The notes under the pieces are model-generated. The model did not search any database. It was not told the origin of the DNA and saw nothing but the letters and a program-made list of their open reading frames with translations. Shown piece after piece: positions 25,763-34,383 of a stretch of DNA of 64,000 bases. This stretch comes from IDS-8 sp964607425. Lineage in GTDB: Bacteria > Pseudomonadota > Gammaproteobacteria > Steroidobacterales > Woeseiaceae. Numbering within the stretch: the stretch's first letter is position 1; the number at the start of each line of letters is the position of its first letter. Both the position numbers and the translations under genes were made by a program. The stretch spans positions 1 to 64,000 of the forward strand of contig CAZSKQ010000004.1 of NCBI GenBank assembly GCA_964607425.1. Reading direction: 5' to 3'.

Positions 25763-27123
25763 TGCGCACCTCCTGTCATGGCGGTGGTGCCAAGCGTGAA
25801 ATCGGTTACGGGATTGATCTCGGCATTGCCCCGCTCGAAGACGAGTGCACCGTCGATGTACACGCGCGCAACCCGGCTGTACACGCTGAACGGATTGCCG
25901 TCCCACACCGCGAGGTCCGCCATCTTGCCCCGCTCAAGCGTGCCCACGTCATCCGCGATGCCGAGTGCTTTCGCCGGGTTGCTCGTTATCCAGCGGATCG
26001 CCTCTTCCGGCGGGATCCGGATTCCGGCGCGCGCCGCCGCGCCGAGGATCTTGGCGGTCTCCTGGTTCAGGCGCTGGATGCCGTACTCGTCGTCCGAGTG
26101 CACGATAGCGCACGCGCCCGCGTTGTGCACGAGCGCGGCATTTTCACGGATGCCGTCGAAGGCTTCCATCTTGAATCCCCACCAGTCGGCCCAGACCGCG
26201 GCGCAGATGCCGTGCGCCTTCAGCAGGTCGGGAATCTTGTAAGCCTCGACCGCGTGGTGAAATGCGCTGATCTCATAGCCGAACTCCTCGGCGATGTCGA
26301 CCATGATCGCCATCTCGTCCGCGCGATAGCAGTGGTTATGCACGAGGATTTCGCCTTTCAAAACACCCGCCAGCGTCTCGAGTTGCAGGTTGCGCATCGG
26401 CTTCTCGCCTTCACCGTTTTCTCCCGCTTCCATCTTCTCGAGGTAATCCGCCGCCTCGATCCAGGCTTTGCGATAGCCCGCCACGCTACCCATGCGCGTC
26501 GACGGCGCCTGGCCCCGGCTTCCGTACACTCGCTTCGGGTTTTCGCCGCAGGCCATCTTGAGCCCGTAGGGTGCGCCCGGGAATTTCATGCTCTGCACCG
26601 TACGGCCCGGCACATTCTTCAGGGTCACGCCGCGGCCGCCGAACAGGTTCGCCGAACCCGGCAGGATCTGCAGCGACGTAATGCCGCCGGCGAGCGCCGT
26701 GACGAAGCCGGGGTCCTGCGGCCACACGCTGTGCTCCGCCCAGACTTCGGCGGTGTTCGGCGCCGAGATCTCGTTGCCGTCGGCGTGGGCCTCCACCGAG
26801 GGAGAGGGGTAGACACCGAGGTGCGAATGAACGTCGATGATGCCGGGCGTTATCCACATGCCGCTCGCATCGAAAACCTGTGCCCCGCGGGCGTTGAGAC
26901 CCGTGCCGACCGCGGCGATCTTGCCGTCTCGAAGCAGCACGCTCGCGTCGTCGATGCGCACGCCGGTGCCGGTAAGGACCGTCGCGCCCTGGAGCAGGAC
27001 CGGTTCCGAAGGCAGTGGAGTGTACTGGCTGGCGAACGGCGCCGCCGTCTCTTGTTTTTCTTCCGCTCCGTCACAACCGAACAGCATCAGGCAGGCCATG
27101 ACCATCAGCGTGGCTCGTTTCAT
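25759..27123 (-). CDS. Amidohydrolase, lipoprotein, metal ligands intact
   Basis: Predicted 454-residue lipoprotein (lipobox LFGC, Cys17) of the metal-dependent amidohydrolase superfamily. Catalytic features are PGIIDVHSHLG (HxH pair), ILVHNHCYRAD, ISAFHHAVEAY and the catalytic Asp in CAIVHSDDEYG. The C-terminus VGTLERGKMADLAVWDGNP is typical. Substrate cannot be read; exported relatives are commonly annotated as imidazolonepropionase- or dipeptidase-like. It is translationally coupled to a downstream paralogue that lacks the ligands, which suggests a heteromeric enzyme. Confidence 0.88.
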   Translation of the reverse strand: MKRATLMVMACLMLFGCDGAEEKQETAAPFASQYTPLPSEPVLLQGATVLTGTGVRIDDASVLLRDGKIAAVGTGLNARGAQVFDASGMWITPGIIDVHSHLGVYPSPSVEAHADGNEISAPNTAEVWAEHSVWPQDPGFVTALAGGITSLQILPGSANLFGGRGVTLKNVPGRTVQSMKFPGAPYGLKMACGENPKRVYGSRGQAPSTRMGSVAGYRKAWIEAADYLEKMEAGENGEGEKPMRNLQLETLAGVLKGEILVHNHCYRADEMAIMVDIAEEFGYEISAFHHAVEAYKIPDLLKAHGICAAVWADWWGFKMEAFDGIRENAALVHNAGACAIVHSDDEYGIQRLNQETAKILGAAARAGIRIPPEEAIRWITSNPAKALGIADDVGTLERGKMADLAVWDGNPFSVYSRVARVYIDGALVFERGNAEINPVTDFTLGTTAMTGGAQ

Positions 27124-27256
27124 GCTCCCCTCCGGTATTCTCGCCTGCGCGGACTATACAGCGTCGCGGTGCAATCGAAAAATTGAGACCTGGCTCCGGG
27201 CCGCCGCGGGACCCGAACGTTTAAGCTGCTGCCAGCCGGGTACAAGCCACAAGCGC

Positions 27257-27541
27257 ATGACCAAAGAAGTTGTTCTCACCGAAAACGACCTGCCGCCGGA
27301 AGTCATCCGTGCCATCGAGGACGGGCGCAAGATCGAAGCTATCAAGCTGCTCCGGGAGTCCACGGGCCTGGGCCTTGCGCATGCCAAGGTGCTCGTCGAC
27401 AAGGCAGCGCGACGCCGCGGAGCGCGCGGTACCGCCATGCCGGGGTTCGTGCCGGAGGAGACCAACGTCGCCGGCTTGCTCAAGGCACTCCTGCTGGTGG
27501 TGATCGTGTTCGCCATCTATCGCCAGTACTTCGGCGCCTGA
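27257..27541 (+). CDS. L7/L12 C-terminal-domain-like small membrane protein
   Basis: Predicted 94-residue protein combining a domain like the C-terminal part of ribosomal protein L7/L12 (AIEDGRKIEAIKLLRESTGL then LAHAKVLVD) with a C-terminal transmembrane helix (LLKALLLVVIVFAIYRQYF). It lacks the L7/L12 N-terminal dimerisation region, so it is not the ribosomal stalk protein. Function is unknown; membrane-anchored copies of this domain occur in several proteobacteria. The ATG at 27257 is chosen because the domain begins directly after it; the ribosome binding site is weak. Confidence 0.72.
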   Translation: MTKEVVLTENDLPPEVIRAIEDGRKIEAIKLLRESTGLGLAHAKVLVDKAARRRGARGTAMPGFVPEETNVAGLLKALLLVVIVFAIYRQYFGA

Positions 27542-27606
27542 AAGTCCGATTTCCGCCCCGATGCAGGTATCATTCACCCGAGCCAGGTGATTGCAGGGGA
27601 ACGGCC

Positions 27607-27957
27607 ATGACCAACGAGGAACAGCCGCGTGACCATGCCGGCGACGGTGACGACTTGTACGGCGAGCCGAGCGACGGAGCGAACATCGGCGACATCGAAA
27701 GGAATTTGAAATCACGATCCACCTGGCTGCGCCTCCTGTTCATGGTCGTGCTGGTGTTCATCTACGGAATCTCCCGCCTCATCGTCGGTGCGGTCGTGGT
27801 CCTGCAGTTCCTGGTCGTGCTGTTCACGGGCGAGGTGAACGACCGACTGCGGGCCTTCGGCAAATCACTCTCGACCTACACCTGCCAGCTGTTGCTGTAC
27901 CTCACCTACAACACTGAAGAGCGGCCTTTCCCGTTCGATCTCGACTGGCCGGAATAG
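27607..27957 (+). CDS. DUF4389 domain membrane protein
   Basis: Predicted 116-residue inner-membrane protein of the DUF4389 family. An acidic N-terminal tail (about 1-35) precedes a transmembrane stretch (LLFMVVLVFIYGISRLIVG) continuing into VVLQFLVVLFTGEVN, and the C-terminal motif RLRAFGKSLSTYTCQLLLYL followed by ERPFPF is typical. Function is unknown. AGGGGAACGGCC precedes the ATG. It lies among several small membrane proteins, perhaps one transcription unit. Confidence 0.85.
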   Translation: MTNEEQPRDHAGDGDDLYGEPSDGANIGDIERNLKSRSTWLRLLFMVVLVFIYGISRLIVGAVVVLQFLVVLFTGEVNDRLRAFGKSLSTYTCQLLLYLTYNTEERPFPFDLDWPE

Positions 27958-27993
27958 AAAGCATCGACAGCCGGCGAGGCGCGGGCTACGGGC

Positions 27994-28419
27994 ATGGAAC
28001 TGTTACGGGACAACTGGGCGCTGGCGCTCGCCGGGGCGGTAACGATTCTCGTGGTTGGCTTTATGCTGGTGCGCCGGCTGGCGGATTCCGCGCCGGCACG
28101 GCTACGCGCGGCGAGGAAACGGCTAGCCGCGGAACGCGTGCTGCTGCGGAAAGCGGAGTCGGCCGTGGAACGGGCGGAGCGCCACGTGCAAGCGCTGAAG
28201 GCGCGCGCGCAAACGGTGAAGCCGCGCATTTTGCAGGAAGCGGTCGGTAAGGCCGCGGATGCGACAGCATTGGCCCGCATAGCGCGAGACAACGTGCTGG
28301 TGGCCGAACAGCGCCTGCGCCAGGTCATCCACGAGGAGTTCGCCCCTGCCAAACAGGCACGGCTACGCGCCAGGTATCTCCCGGAGTCCTCGTCCGAGAA
28401 GCGACCATTCTCGTTCTAG
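27994..28419 (+). CDS. Hypothetical single-pass coiled-coil protein
   Basis: Predicted 141-residue protein: an N-terminal transmembrane helix (LALAGAVTILVVGFMLV) followed by a long Arg/Ala/Glu-rich helix likely to form a coiled coil (about 35-125). No family recognised. It follows the DUF4389 gene by 36 bases. The coding assignment rests on frame length, membrane helix and codon pattern. Confidence 0.6.
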   Translation: MELLRDNWALALAGAVTILVVGFMLVRRLADSAPARLRAARKRLAAERVLLRKAESAVERAERHVQALKARAQTVKPRILQEAVGKAADATALARIARDNVLVAEQRLRQVIHEEFAPAKQARLRARYLPESSSEKRPFSF

Positions 28420-28525
28420 GGGAGTCGGCATGTGCCACAATGCCAGCCTCATCGGGCATGCCGGAGCACAGCAATGACGTTTGAATGCATAACGTCGCTT
28501 GCCGGACCGGCGGCGCTGTCGGCCG

Positions 28526-29317
28526 ATGCGCAGCCGGTTCTTCGCTGAGCTGTACCGGCGCAACGCGTTACTGACGCTGGTCGGTTGGCTGCACGTCGTG
28601 GCGCTGCTTGCGACGGTCGTCGGGTTCCTGTCCGACGAGCGGACGGTGCTGGGCGTCAACACGTGGATCAAGCCCATGAAGTTCATGGCATCCATTGCCG
28701 TGTACGCCTGGACGATCGGGTGGTTCACCCGTTATGTGCGGCGGCCGCGCTGGGCGATGAGGACCGTCAGCATCGTTATCGCCATTGCCATTGTGATCGA
28801 GAGCGCCTGCATCCTGCTGCAGGCGGCACGCGGCACGCGCTCGCATTTCAACTTCATGACCGATTTCGACGCGGCGATCTTCCATACGATGGGGGTGATG
28901 ATCGGCATCAACCTGCTGGCGGTCGTCGTGGTTCTGTTCCTCTTCGCCAGGCCCACCGTGAAGCTGGCACCGACCTACCTGTTCGGCATACGCGCCGGCA
29001 TCGTGCTGTTCCTCGCGGGTGGCGCGATCGGTGGGTACATGATCGTGCACGGCGGGCATGCGGTCGGCGCGCAGGACGGCGGGCCCGGGCTGCCGCTTTT
29101 GAACTGGAGCACGGTTACCGGCGACCTGCGCATCGCGCACGGGCTCGCGTTGCACGCGTTGCAACTATTGCCGCTGGCCGGCTTCGGACTGAGCCGTTGG
29201 CGGCGCGTGCCGGGAAAGTTGCCGAAGCTCGCCTTGATGGCGGCGGCGACGGGCGTGTATGCCGCGCTCGTTTACGCGCTGTTACGCCAGGCGCTCGCCG
29301 GCCAGCCGCTGATCTGA
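28526..29317 (+). CDS. Hypothetical multi-pass membrane protein
   Basis: Predicted 263-residue integral membrane protein with about seven helices. A conserved-looking loop RGTRSHFNFMTDFDAAIFHTM lies between helices; similar motifs occur in uncharacterised bacterial membrane proteins. The histidines in HFN, FHTMG and HGLALHALQLLPL could bind a cofactor, but this is speculation. The ATG at 28526 is preferred over an earlier TTG at 28499, although neither has a strong ribosome binding site. It is convergent with the M19 dipeptidase gene, 12 bases apart. Confidence 0.72.
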   Translation: MRSRFFAELYRRNALLTLVGWLHVVALLATVVGFLSDERTVLGVNTWIKPMKFMASIAVYAWTIGWFTRYVRRPRWAMRTVSIVIAIAIVIESACILLQAARGTRSHFNFMTDFDAAIFHTMGVMIGINLLAVVVVLFLFARPTVKLAPTYLFGIRAGIVLFLAGGAIGGYMIVHGGHAVGAQDGGPGLPLLNWSTVTGDLRIAHGLALHALQLLPLAGFGLSRWRRVPGKLPKLALMAAATGVYAALVYALLRQALAGQPLI

Positions 29318-29329
29318 CCTGGAGTGTAG

Positions 29330-30604
29330 TTACTCCGCTGCTTGCAGCCGCGCGGCGACTTTTTCGACGTCGCGCCACACGCGCAGCAGGTTCTCACCGA
29401 GTATCTTCCTGACGTCCGCCTCGCTGTAGCCGCGCTCCAGCAGTCCTTGTACGAGGTTCGGGTACGCGGAAACGTCCTTCAGGCCGATGGGCAGGCTGTC
29501 GCCGACCCCGTCGTAGTCCGAACCGATGCCGACGTGTTCGACGCTCGTGAGTTTCACGACGTGATCGAAATGGTCGAGCGTCTCGTCCAGCGTGGCAAAG
29601 GGATAGTCACCGTGTTCCTGCACATACTGCTCGCGAAACTGCTCCCGTGCCTCGTCGGTGATCTCGCCGCCGTTGCCGGCGGCATACGCATCCAATGCCT
29701 TGCCGAACCGGTCCGACCAGGCGTTCGCCTCGGCGGTCAGGAAGGAGGATCCGAAGTTGATCATGATGACGCCGCCTTTCGCCGCGAGCTGCCGGATCAT
29801 GTCGTCGTTCATGTTGCGCTCGAAGCCCGGCGTGAAGTGGCGGGCCGAGGAGTGCGAGGCGATCACCGGGGCCTGCGTCACTTCCATGACGTCATAGAAC
29901 GCCTCGTCGGAGATGTGGCTCACGTCGACCATGATCCCGAGCCGGTTCATCTCGCGCACGACCTCGAAGCCGAACTCGCTCAAACCGCCCCATTGCTTGT
30001 TGTCGTCGTAAGAGGAGTCGGAGATATGGTTCGAGAGACCGTGGGCGAGCGTGATGTAGCGGATGCCGCGATCGTAGAAATGCTGCACGTTCGCAAGGTC
30101 GCCTTCAATGGGCGAACCATTCTCCATGCCCAGTGGCAGGGAGATGAGGCCCTGTTCGAACTGCGCTTTTGCGTCGGCCGGAGAGAGCGCGATGGCGAAT
30201 TTTTCCGGCGCGGCGGCGACGATGCCCTCGACCAGGTCGATGAGGCGCTCGGCTACCTCGAAGGACTTGCCCGCGGCTTCGAGCCCGGCCGGCGTGTAGA
30301 TGGACATGAAGGCAACATTGAGGCCGCCTTCCACCGCCCGCGGGTAATCGAAGTCGCCGCCGTCGGTGGCCTCGGACACGTCGGCCCATTCTTCCTCGAG
30401 GCGGTACGGGACGTCGATGTGGGTGTCGACGATGATGGAGGACAGGGCGAGGTCGCGCGCGCGGTCCTCGAGGTCGTGAGCGGCGGGCTCGCCGCCGGGC
30501 TGGTTGCCGGTCGCGGCCGGCGGCTCCCGCGATGGGCCGCAGGCGGCGGCGAGTGCCGCTAAAGCGATCAGGGTCGATTGGATGACGAGGCGTCTGGCGG
30601 ACAT
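29330..30604 (-). CDS. M19 membrane dipeptidase, lipoprotein
   Basis: Predicted 424-residue renal-dipeptidase-type zinc enzyme hydrolysing dipeptides. A lipoprotein signal ends in LAAAC (Cys21). Metal-binding motifs are visible: VDTHIDVPY (HxD), LGMENGSPI (bridging Glu), VIASHSSARHF (His), and GIGSDYDGVG (Asp). The start at 30604 is chosen because GGGGGAG stands just upstream and the signal peptide begins there; the longer frame to 30688 adds non-signal residues. It adds to the exported peptide-degrading set of this window. Confidence 0.9.
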   Translation of the reverse strand: MSARRLVIQSTLIALAALAAACGPSREPPAATGNQPGGEPAAHDLEDRARDLALSSIIVDTHIDVPYRLEEEWADVSEATDGGDFDYPRAVEGGLNVAFMSIYTPAGLEAAGKSFEVAERLIDLVEGIVAAAPEKFAIALSPADAKAQFEQGLISLPLGMENGSPIEGDLANVQHFYDRGIRYITLAHGLSNHISDSSYDDNKQWGGLSEFGFEVVREMNRLGIMVDVSHISDEAFYDVMEVTQAPVIASHSSARHFTPGFERNMNDDMIRQLAAKGGVIMINFGSSFLTAEANAWSDRFGKALDAYAAGNGGEITDEAREQFREQYVQEHGDYPFATLDETLDHFDHVVKLTSVEHVGIGSDYDGVGDSLPIGLKDVSAYPNLVQGLLERGYSEADVRKILGENLLRVWRDVEKVAARLQAAE

Positions 30605-30741
30605 GTAACTCCCCCGGAGTCGAAAGCGGGCAGTATACGGCATCATTCCCGGGCATCCGACCGTCGCGCGAATCGCTTCGGATTGCATTGCGCGGAGGGC
30701 TAGAATCGGGGTCCGGGGAACATCCCTGAACCGGTGCCGCT

Positions 30742-30852
30742 ATGAACCTGCTGGCCCTGATCGTCATTTTCCTGGCCATCGCGATCGCCGTCGCGATCGG
30801 CTATATCGCCTGGGAAATTACCTCCGACGAGCCGCGCGACGGTCCCCCGTGA
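30742..30852 (+). CDS. Putative 36-residue single-pass membrane peptide
   Basis: A short open frame encodes a hydrophobic helix (NLLALIVIFLAIAIAVAIGY) followed by an acidic tail ending in DGPP. Upstream sequence is CGGTGCCGCT, a poor ribosome binding site. The clean alternation of membrane helix and charged tail supports a real small protein, but no homologue is recognised. It faces the convergent DUF3300 gene, whose stop is 28 bases away. Confidence 0.4.
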   Translation: MNLLALIVIFLAIAIAVAIGYIAWEITSDEPRDGPP

Positions 30853-30880
30853 CACGAACGGCGGCGCCGGAGGAGCCGGG

Positions 30881-32731
30881 TCACTGCCTGTGCTGGCGCT
30901 GTCTCGATCCCGAATGCGCGGCTGCCTCCCGTCGCGGCGTGCTGTGGCTCGCGCGGGCGGGCGGACGCGGGCTCGACGCAGACGGCCGGCTGGCGCCGGC
31001 AGTCGGCGCGGCGCGCGAGGTCGGTGCGGCACGCGGGGCAGGCACGCTGCGCGGGGCAGGCGCGCTGCGGGGGGCAGGCGCGCTGCGGAGGGCAGGCGCG
31101 CTGCGGGGGGCAGGCGCGCTGCGGAGGACAGGCGCGGCGCTGGGGGTCGGTGCGGCACGCGAGGCGGGTGCTGCACGCGTAGTGCTTGGGCTGGACGTGC
31201 TGATGCGGGGCTGCGGCGCGGGATCGCGCTGCACGGCGCGCGGCGCCGGAGCGGCAAGGCGCCGCGGGCTCAGGTTGGCCCCCGCACGAGTGCTGTGCTC
31301 GCGGACTGAGGGCTGTGCCGAAGACCCTCGCGGCGAGGGCTGAACCGAGCGCTCGAGAGACGGCCGTTCAACCCCCGCACGCGGGGTAGCAGGGGACAGG
31401 CGTGCCGGGGCGTCCCGCGAGGTTGCCGGCGCTGTGCGCTTCACGCGATCGGGTCGCGCGCGAAAGCGGATGGCGCGGTCCTCGCCCGCACCGCGCGTGG
31501 CGATGCCGGCGCGGTCGCGAGGGCGGAAGCGGATCGCGTCGTCGGCCTGGCGTCGCACGATGGCCGGCCGGTCGCGCCCCGTATCATTGCTCGACTGCTG
31601 GCGGGCAAAGCCGCGTACGGCATCCCGACGTGCCGCGGTGCCGTCCCCGCTGAAGCCGGGGCGGGGGCGGTTCCGGGCGTTCGCCTGCCGGGCCTCGCGT
31701 GCATCGCGATAACCTTCCACGGACCGCTCGCGCCGGCGCTCGGTGTAATACGCATCCCGATAACGGTTGCGCTCGATCACCGCGCCGCTGTGGCGCCGCG
31801 GGCGCCAGAAATCGCCGTCGCGCAAATGGTGCGGCGGGCGGTGCGCATGATTGTAGACGTAGTACCGGTTATGAATGTGGATGCTGGGACGCCGGTACCA
31901 GTGGCCGTAATAGTGATGGCCAAAGTAGGGGTGGCCGCTGTAACTGTGGTGAAACACGTGCAGGTGATCGGTAAACCAGCCGATCCGGAACGCTGTCGTC
32001 ACTCCCCAGAAATAACCGGCGGAGAATGTGTAGCCGGCCGGGTAGGGATAGTAGTAGAGCGGGTACGGGCGAGAATAGTAGTGCAACACCGGGGTTGGCT
32101 GGTAAACGACGACCCGCTCCGGCTCGTAATAGGGAACGTAGATGACCGTTTCCTCGGCCGGTTGAATCTGGATGACGCCGGCATCGCGGGTGACGGTCTG
32201 GCGGTCGTCGCTCTTCAGGTTGCCGGCCGCGTAGGCGCGGTCCCGGAAAGCTTCGATCGCGGCCACGACGTCGGCCTGCTGGCGGACGACAGCTTCGCCG
32301 AGCGAATAGGTCCAGTCGAGGTCCTCGTTCATCATCTCGACGACCTCGGGATAATTGAGCAGGGCGACGACGGATTCGTCCCAGGCCGGGTCGGGTTCCA
32401 GGTCGCCATTTTCTTTGAGATCTTCGAGGAAGCGCGCAGCCTGCACGATCTGCAGTGGGTACGCGGATGCCGGCAGCACGACCGCCAGCAGGTCGTCGGG
32501 ATAGAGCGCGATCCGGCCGACGAGCGCCTGCAGTTCCTCGTCGCTGAGCACCGGATCGGCGCCGGCGGCTTGCGGCTCGGCGGCGTCGCCGACTGCCTCG
32601 ACCGCGAGCGGATTTCCTTCCTCGTCGACCGGAACCTGGGCCCAGGCAACACCGGCCGCCAGCAGGCCCGCCGCCGCGAGCACCGCCCCGCGCCCGCTCC
32701 ACTTGCCAATCAGCCTCGTTGCACTGTTCAT
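30881..32731 (-). CDS. DUF3300 domain protein with low-complexity tail
   Basis: Predicted 616-residue exported protein. A signal peptide (ending near AGVAWA) is followed by a DUF3300 domain (about 60-260) with IALYPDDLLAVVLPASAYPL and VVALLNYPEVVEMMNEDLDW. A Tyr/His-rich segment follows (HYYSRPYPLYYYPYPAGY, GHPYFGHHYYGHWY), and then a long Arg/Pro/Ala/Ser-rich tail with 18-base DNA repeats. Function is unknown; an envelope-structural role is plausible. The start at 32731 (MNSATRLIG) gives a proper signal peptide; a longer frame to 32812 exists. Confidence 0.82.
   Translation of the reverse strand: MNSATRLIGKWSGRGAVLAAAGLLAAGVAWAQVPVDEEGNPLAVEAVGDAAEPQAAGADPVLSDEELQALVGRIALYPDDLLAVVLPASAYPLQIVQAARFLEDLKENGDLEPDPAWDESVVALLNYPEVVEMMNEDLDWTYSLGEAVVRQQADVVAAIEAFRDRAYAAGNLKSDDRQTVTRDAGVIQIQPAEETVIYVPYYEPERVVVYQPTPVLHYYSRPYPLYYYPYPAGYTFSAGYFWGVTTAFRIGWFTDHLHVFHHSYSGHPYFGHHYYGHWYRRPSIHIHNRYYVYNHAHRPPHHLRDGDFWRPRRHSGAVIERNRYRDAYYTERRRERSVEGYRDAREARQANARNRPRPGFSGDGTAARRDAVRGFARQQSSNDTGRDRPAIVRRQADDAIRFRPRDRAGIATRGAGEDRAIRFRARPDRVKRTAPATSRDAPARLSPATPRAGVERPSLERSVQPSPRGSSAQPSVREHSTRAGANLSPRRLAAPAPRAVQRDPAPQPRISTSSPSTTRAAPASRAAPTPSAAPVLRSAPAPRSAPALRSAPAPRSAPAPRSVPAPRAAPTSRAAPTAGASRPSASSPRPPARASHSTPRREAAAHSGSRQRQHRQ
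31041..31130. repeat. 18-bp minisatellite within the DUF3300 gene
   Basis: Five consecutive 18-base units (consensus GGCGCGCTGCGGGGGGCA on the plus strand) at 31041, 31059, 31077, 31095 and 31113, with a degenerate sixth to 31148. On the coding strand each unit encodes six residues of the type SAPAPR or SAPALR, so changes in copy number keep the frame. Confidence 0.9.
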
Positions 32732-32834
32732 CGCGAACCTCCCGTGCCGCCCCGCACGCCCACCTGTTAGACGCACGCCCGCAGCCATCGTGCCAGCCAC
32801 CCTACCCCCCAAAACCTGAACCCTTGCTTAAAGC

Positions 32835-33079
32835 GGGGTCGGACCAACGCAAGTTACTGAAAATGCGGTCCATAGATAGAAATAATGCCCGTTGTGGCGC
32901 CTTAATCGGCTCATTTTGCCCTCGTTTTCGTGCTTTAGCGATCCGCGCAAACTTCGTGGCTTCTAATCGTCCGCGGAAACACCCAATTTTGGCTGCCAAA
33001 TGGCCGGTTTAGCGTGGATTTGCCGTCTTTTTTTGCTGCTTTCTTATTGTTCTTCAGCAACTTGCGCTGGTCCGACCCC
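32835..33079. mobile_element. MITE-like element with about 26-bp inverted ends
   Basis: The left end at 32835-32860 (beginning GGGGTCGGACCAACGCAAGT) is an inverted copy of the right end at 33053-33079 (reverse complement beginning GGGGTCGGACCAGCGCAAGT), with two mismatches over about 26 bases. The 245-base element carries no gene and is less GC-rich inside. The right end lies inside the 3' end of the MFS transporter gene and encodes its final residues and stop. No transposase is present nearby, and no target duplication is obvious. Confidence 0.7.
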
Positions 33080-34294
33080 CACGTGGGTGTGGGCGGCGGT
33101 GAGGGCTTCGGTGAAGGTGACCTGTTCGGCTTCGGCGGCGGGGGAGCGGCGGTAGCGGCGGATGAACAGGTAGACCAGCAAGGCGATGTGAATGGCGCCG
33201 GTGAAGGCGTAGAGGCCGGAAGCGCCGATCGCCTGCATCAGGCCGGATGCGAGCAGTGGTCCGATAACGGCGCCGATGCCGTACATCAGCAGCAGGCCGC
33301 TCGAGACGACCACGAACTCGTGCTCGGCCGCATGATCGTTCGAGTGCGCGACGGCAATGGAGTAAACCGGAAACGCGGCGGCGCCCCAGAGGCCGCCGAG
33401 CAACACGATGGCGCCCGGCGTGAGGCGTTCGCCGATGATCAGGATGCAGGCGGATACCGCTACCGCAAGAACCGCGCACAATGCCATGACGTAGCGTCGG
33501 TCGATGCGGTCGGACCAGGCGCCAAGGGGCCACTGGCTTGCGGCACCGCCGATGACGGTCGCGGACATGAACCACGCCGTGAGCGCGACGTCCTGCAGCC
33601 ACGCCATTGCGAACACCGGCGCCAGCGACCAGAAGGAGCCATTCGCGAACCCGGCGGCGAGGCTGCCGAGCATGCCGGCGGGCGAGGTGCGGTACAGGTG
33701 CGGCAGGTCGAGCTCCACGCTCTCCACTGTCCTCGGCGCCGGCGCGGTCGACAGCACCACCGGCAGCGCGGCCAGCGATACCAGCAGCGAGGCCAGGGCA
33801 AAGAGAGTCATCAGCGTCGGATCGTCCAGCAGCATCATTTGCTGCCCAACCGCGAGCATGGTCATGTTGATCAGCACGTAAGCCGAAAACACCTTGCCCC
33901 GGTTCTGGTTGGTCGCGGACTCGTTGAGCCAGCTTTCGATGACGACGTAAAGCACCGCGAAGCAGAACCCCGATATGAATCGCAACACGATCCACGAAGG
34001 CAAGGCGATCCACATGCCGTGGAGCAGCGGGGTTGCCGATGCCAGCGCCGTCATGGCGGCGAACACGCGCACGTGTCCGACCCGCTGCACCAGGCGCGGG
34101 CCGCGCAGGCAGCCGAGCGCAAAGCCAAGGAAATAGGTCGCGCCGAACCCGCCGATTGCGAGGTTGGAGAAATCCTCCAGCGTAGCGCGGACCGGCAGCA
34201 GCGTGCCCTGCAGGCCCTGGCCGACCAGCAGGATCGCAACTCCGGCCAGCAGCGCGGCTATGGGCGTGATGGCACGGATCATGGGCAGGAACAC
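33044..34294 (-). CDS. Major facilitator superfamily transporter
   Basis: Predicted 416-residue inner-membrane transporter with twelve helices, resembling the YcaD/TsgA-like branch of the MFS. Loop 2-3 reads GFALGCLRGPRLVQRVGHVR and helix 5 region GFCFAVLYVVIESWLNESA. Substrate unknown. The last residues (GPAQVAEEQ) and the TAA stop are encoded by the inverted end of the MITE-like element, so the original C-terminus was probably different. Start at 34294 or at the ATG at 34282; both precede the first helix. Confidence 0.85.
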   Translation of the reverse strand: MFLPMIRAITPIAALLAGVAILLVGQGLQGTLLPVRATLEDFSNLAIGGFGATYFLGFALGCLRGPRLVQRVGHVRVFAAMTALASATPLLHGMWIALPSWIVLRFISGFCFAVLYVVIESWLNESATNQNRGKVFSAYVLINMTMLAVGQQMMLLDDPTLMTLFALASLLVSLAALPVVLSTAPAPRTVESVELDLPHLYRTSPAGMLGSLAAGFANGSFWSLAPVFAMAWLQDVALTAWFMSATVIGGAASQWPLGAWSDRIDRRYVMALCAVLAVAVSACILIIGERLTPGAIVLLGGLWGAAAFPVYSIAVAHSNDHAAEHEFVVVSSGLLLMYGIGAVIGPLLASGLMQAIGASGLYAFTGAIHIALLVYLFIRRYRRSPAAEAEQVTFTEALTAAHTHVGVGPAQVAEEQ

Positions 34295-34383
34295 TGGCGA
34301 CGCGAAGCCGCGATTTATAGGCTAATTCGCGCCCGGATAAAAGCGGAAAACCGGCAGCGCGTCGCGATTCGGGTAAAAAAATC

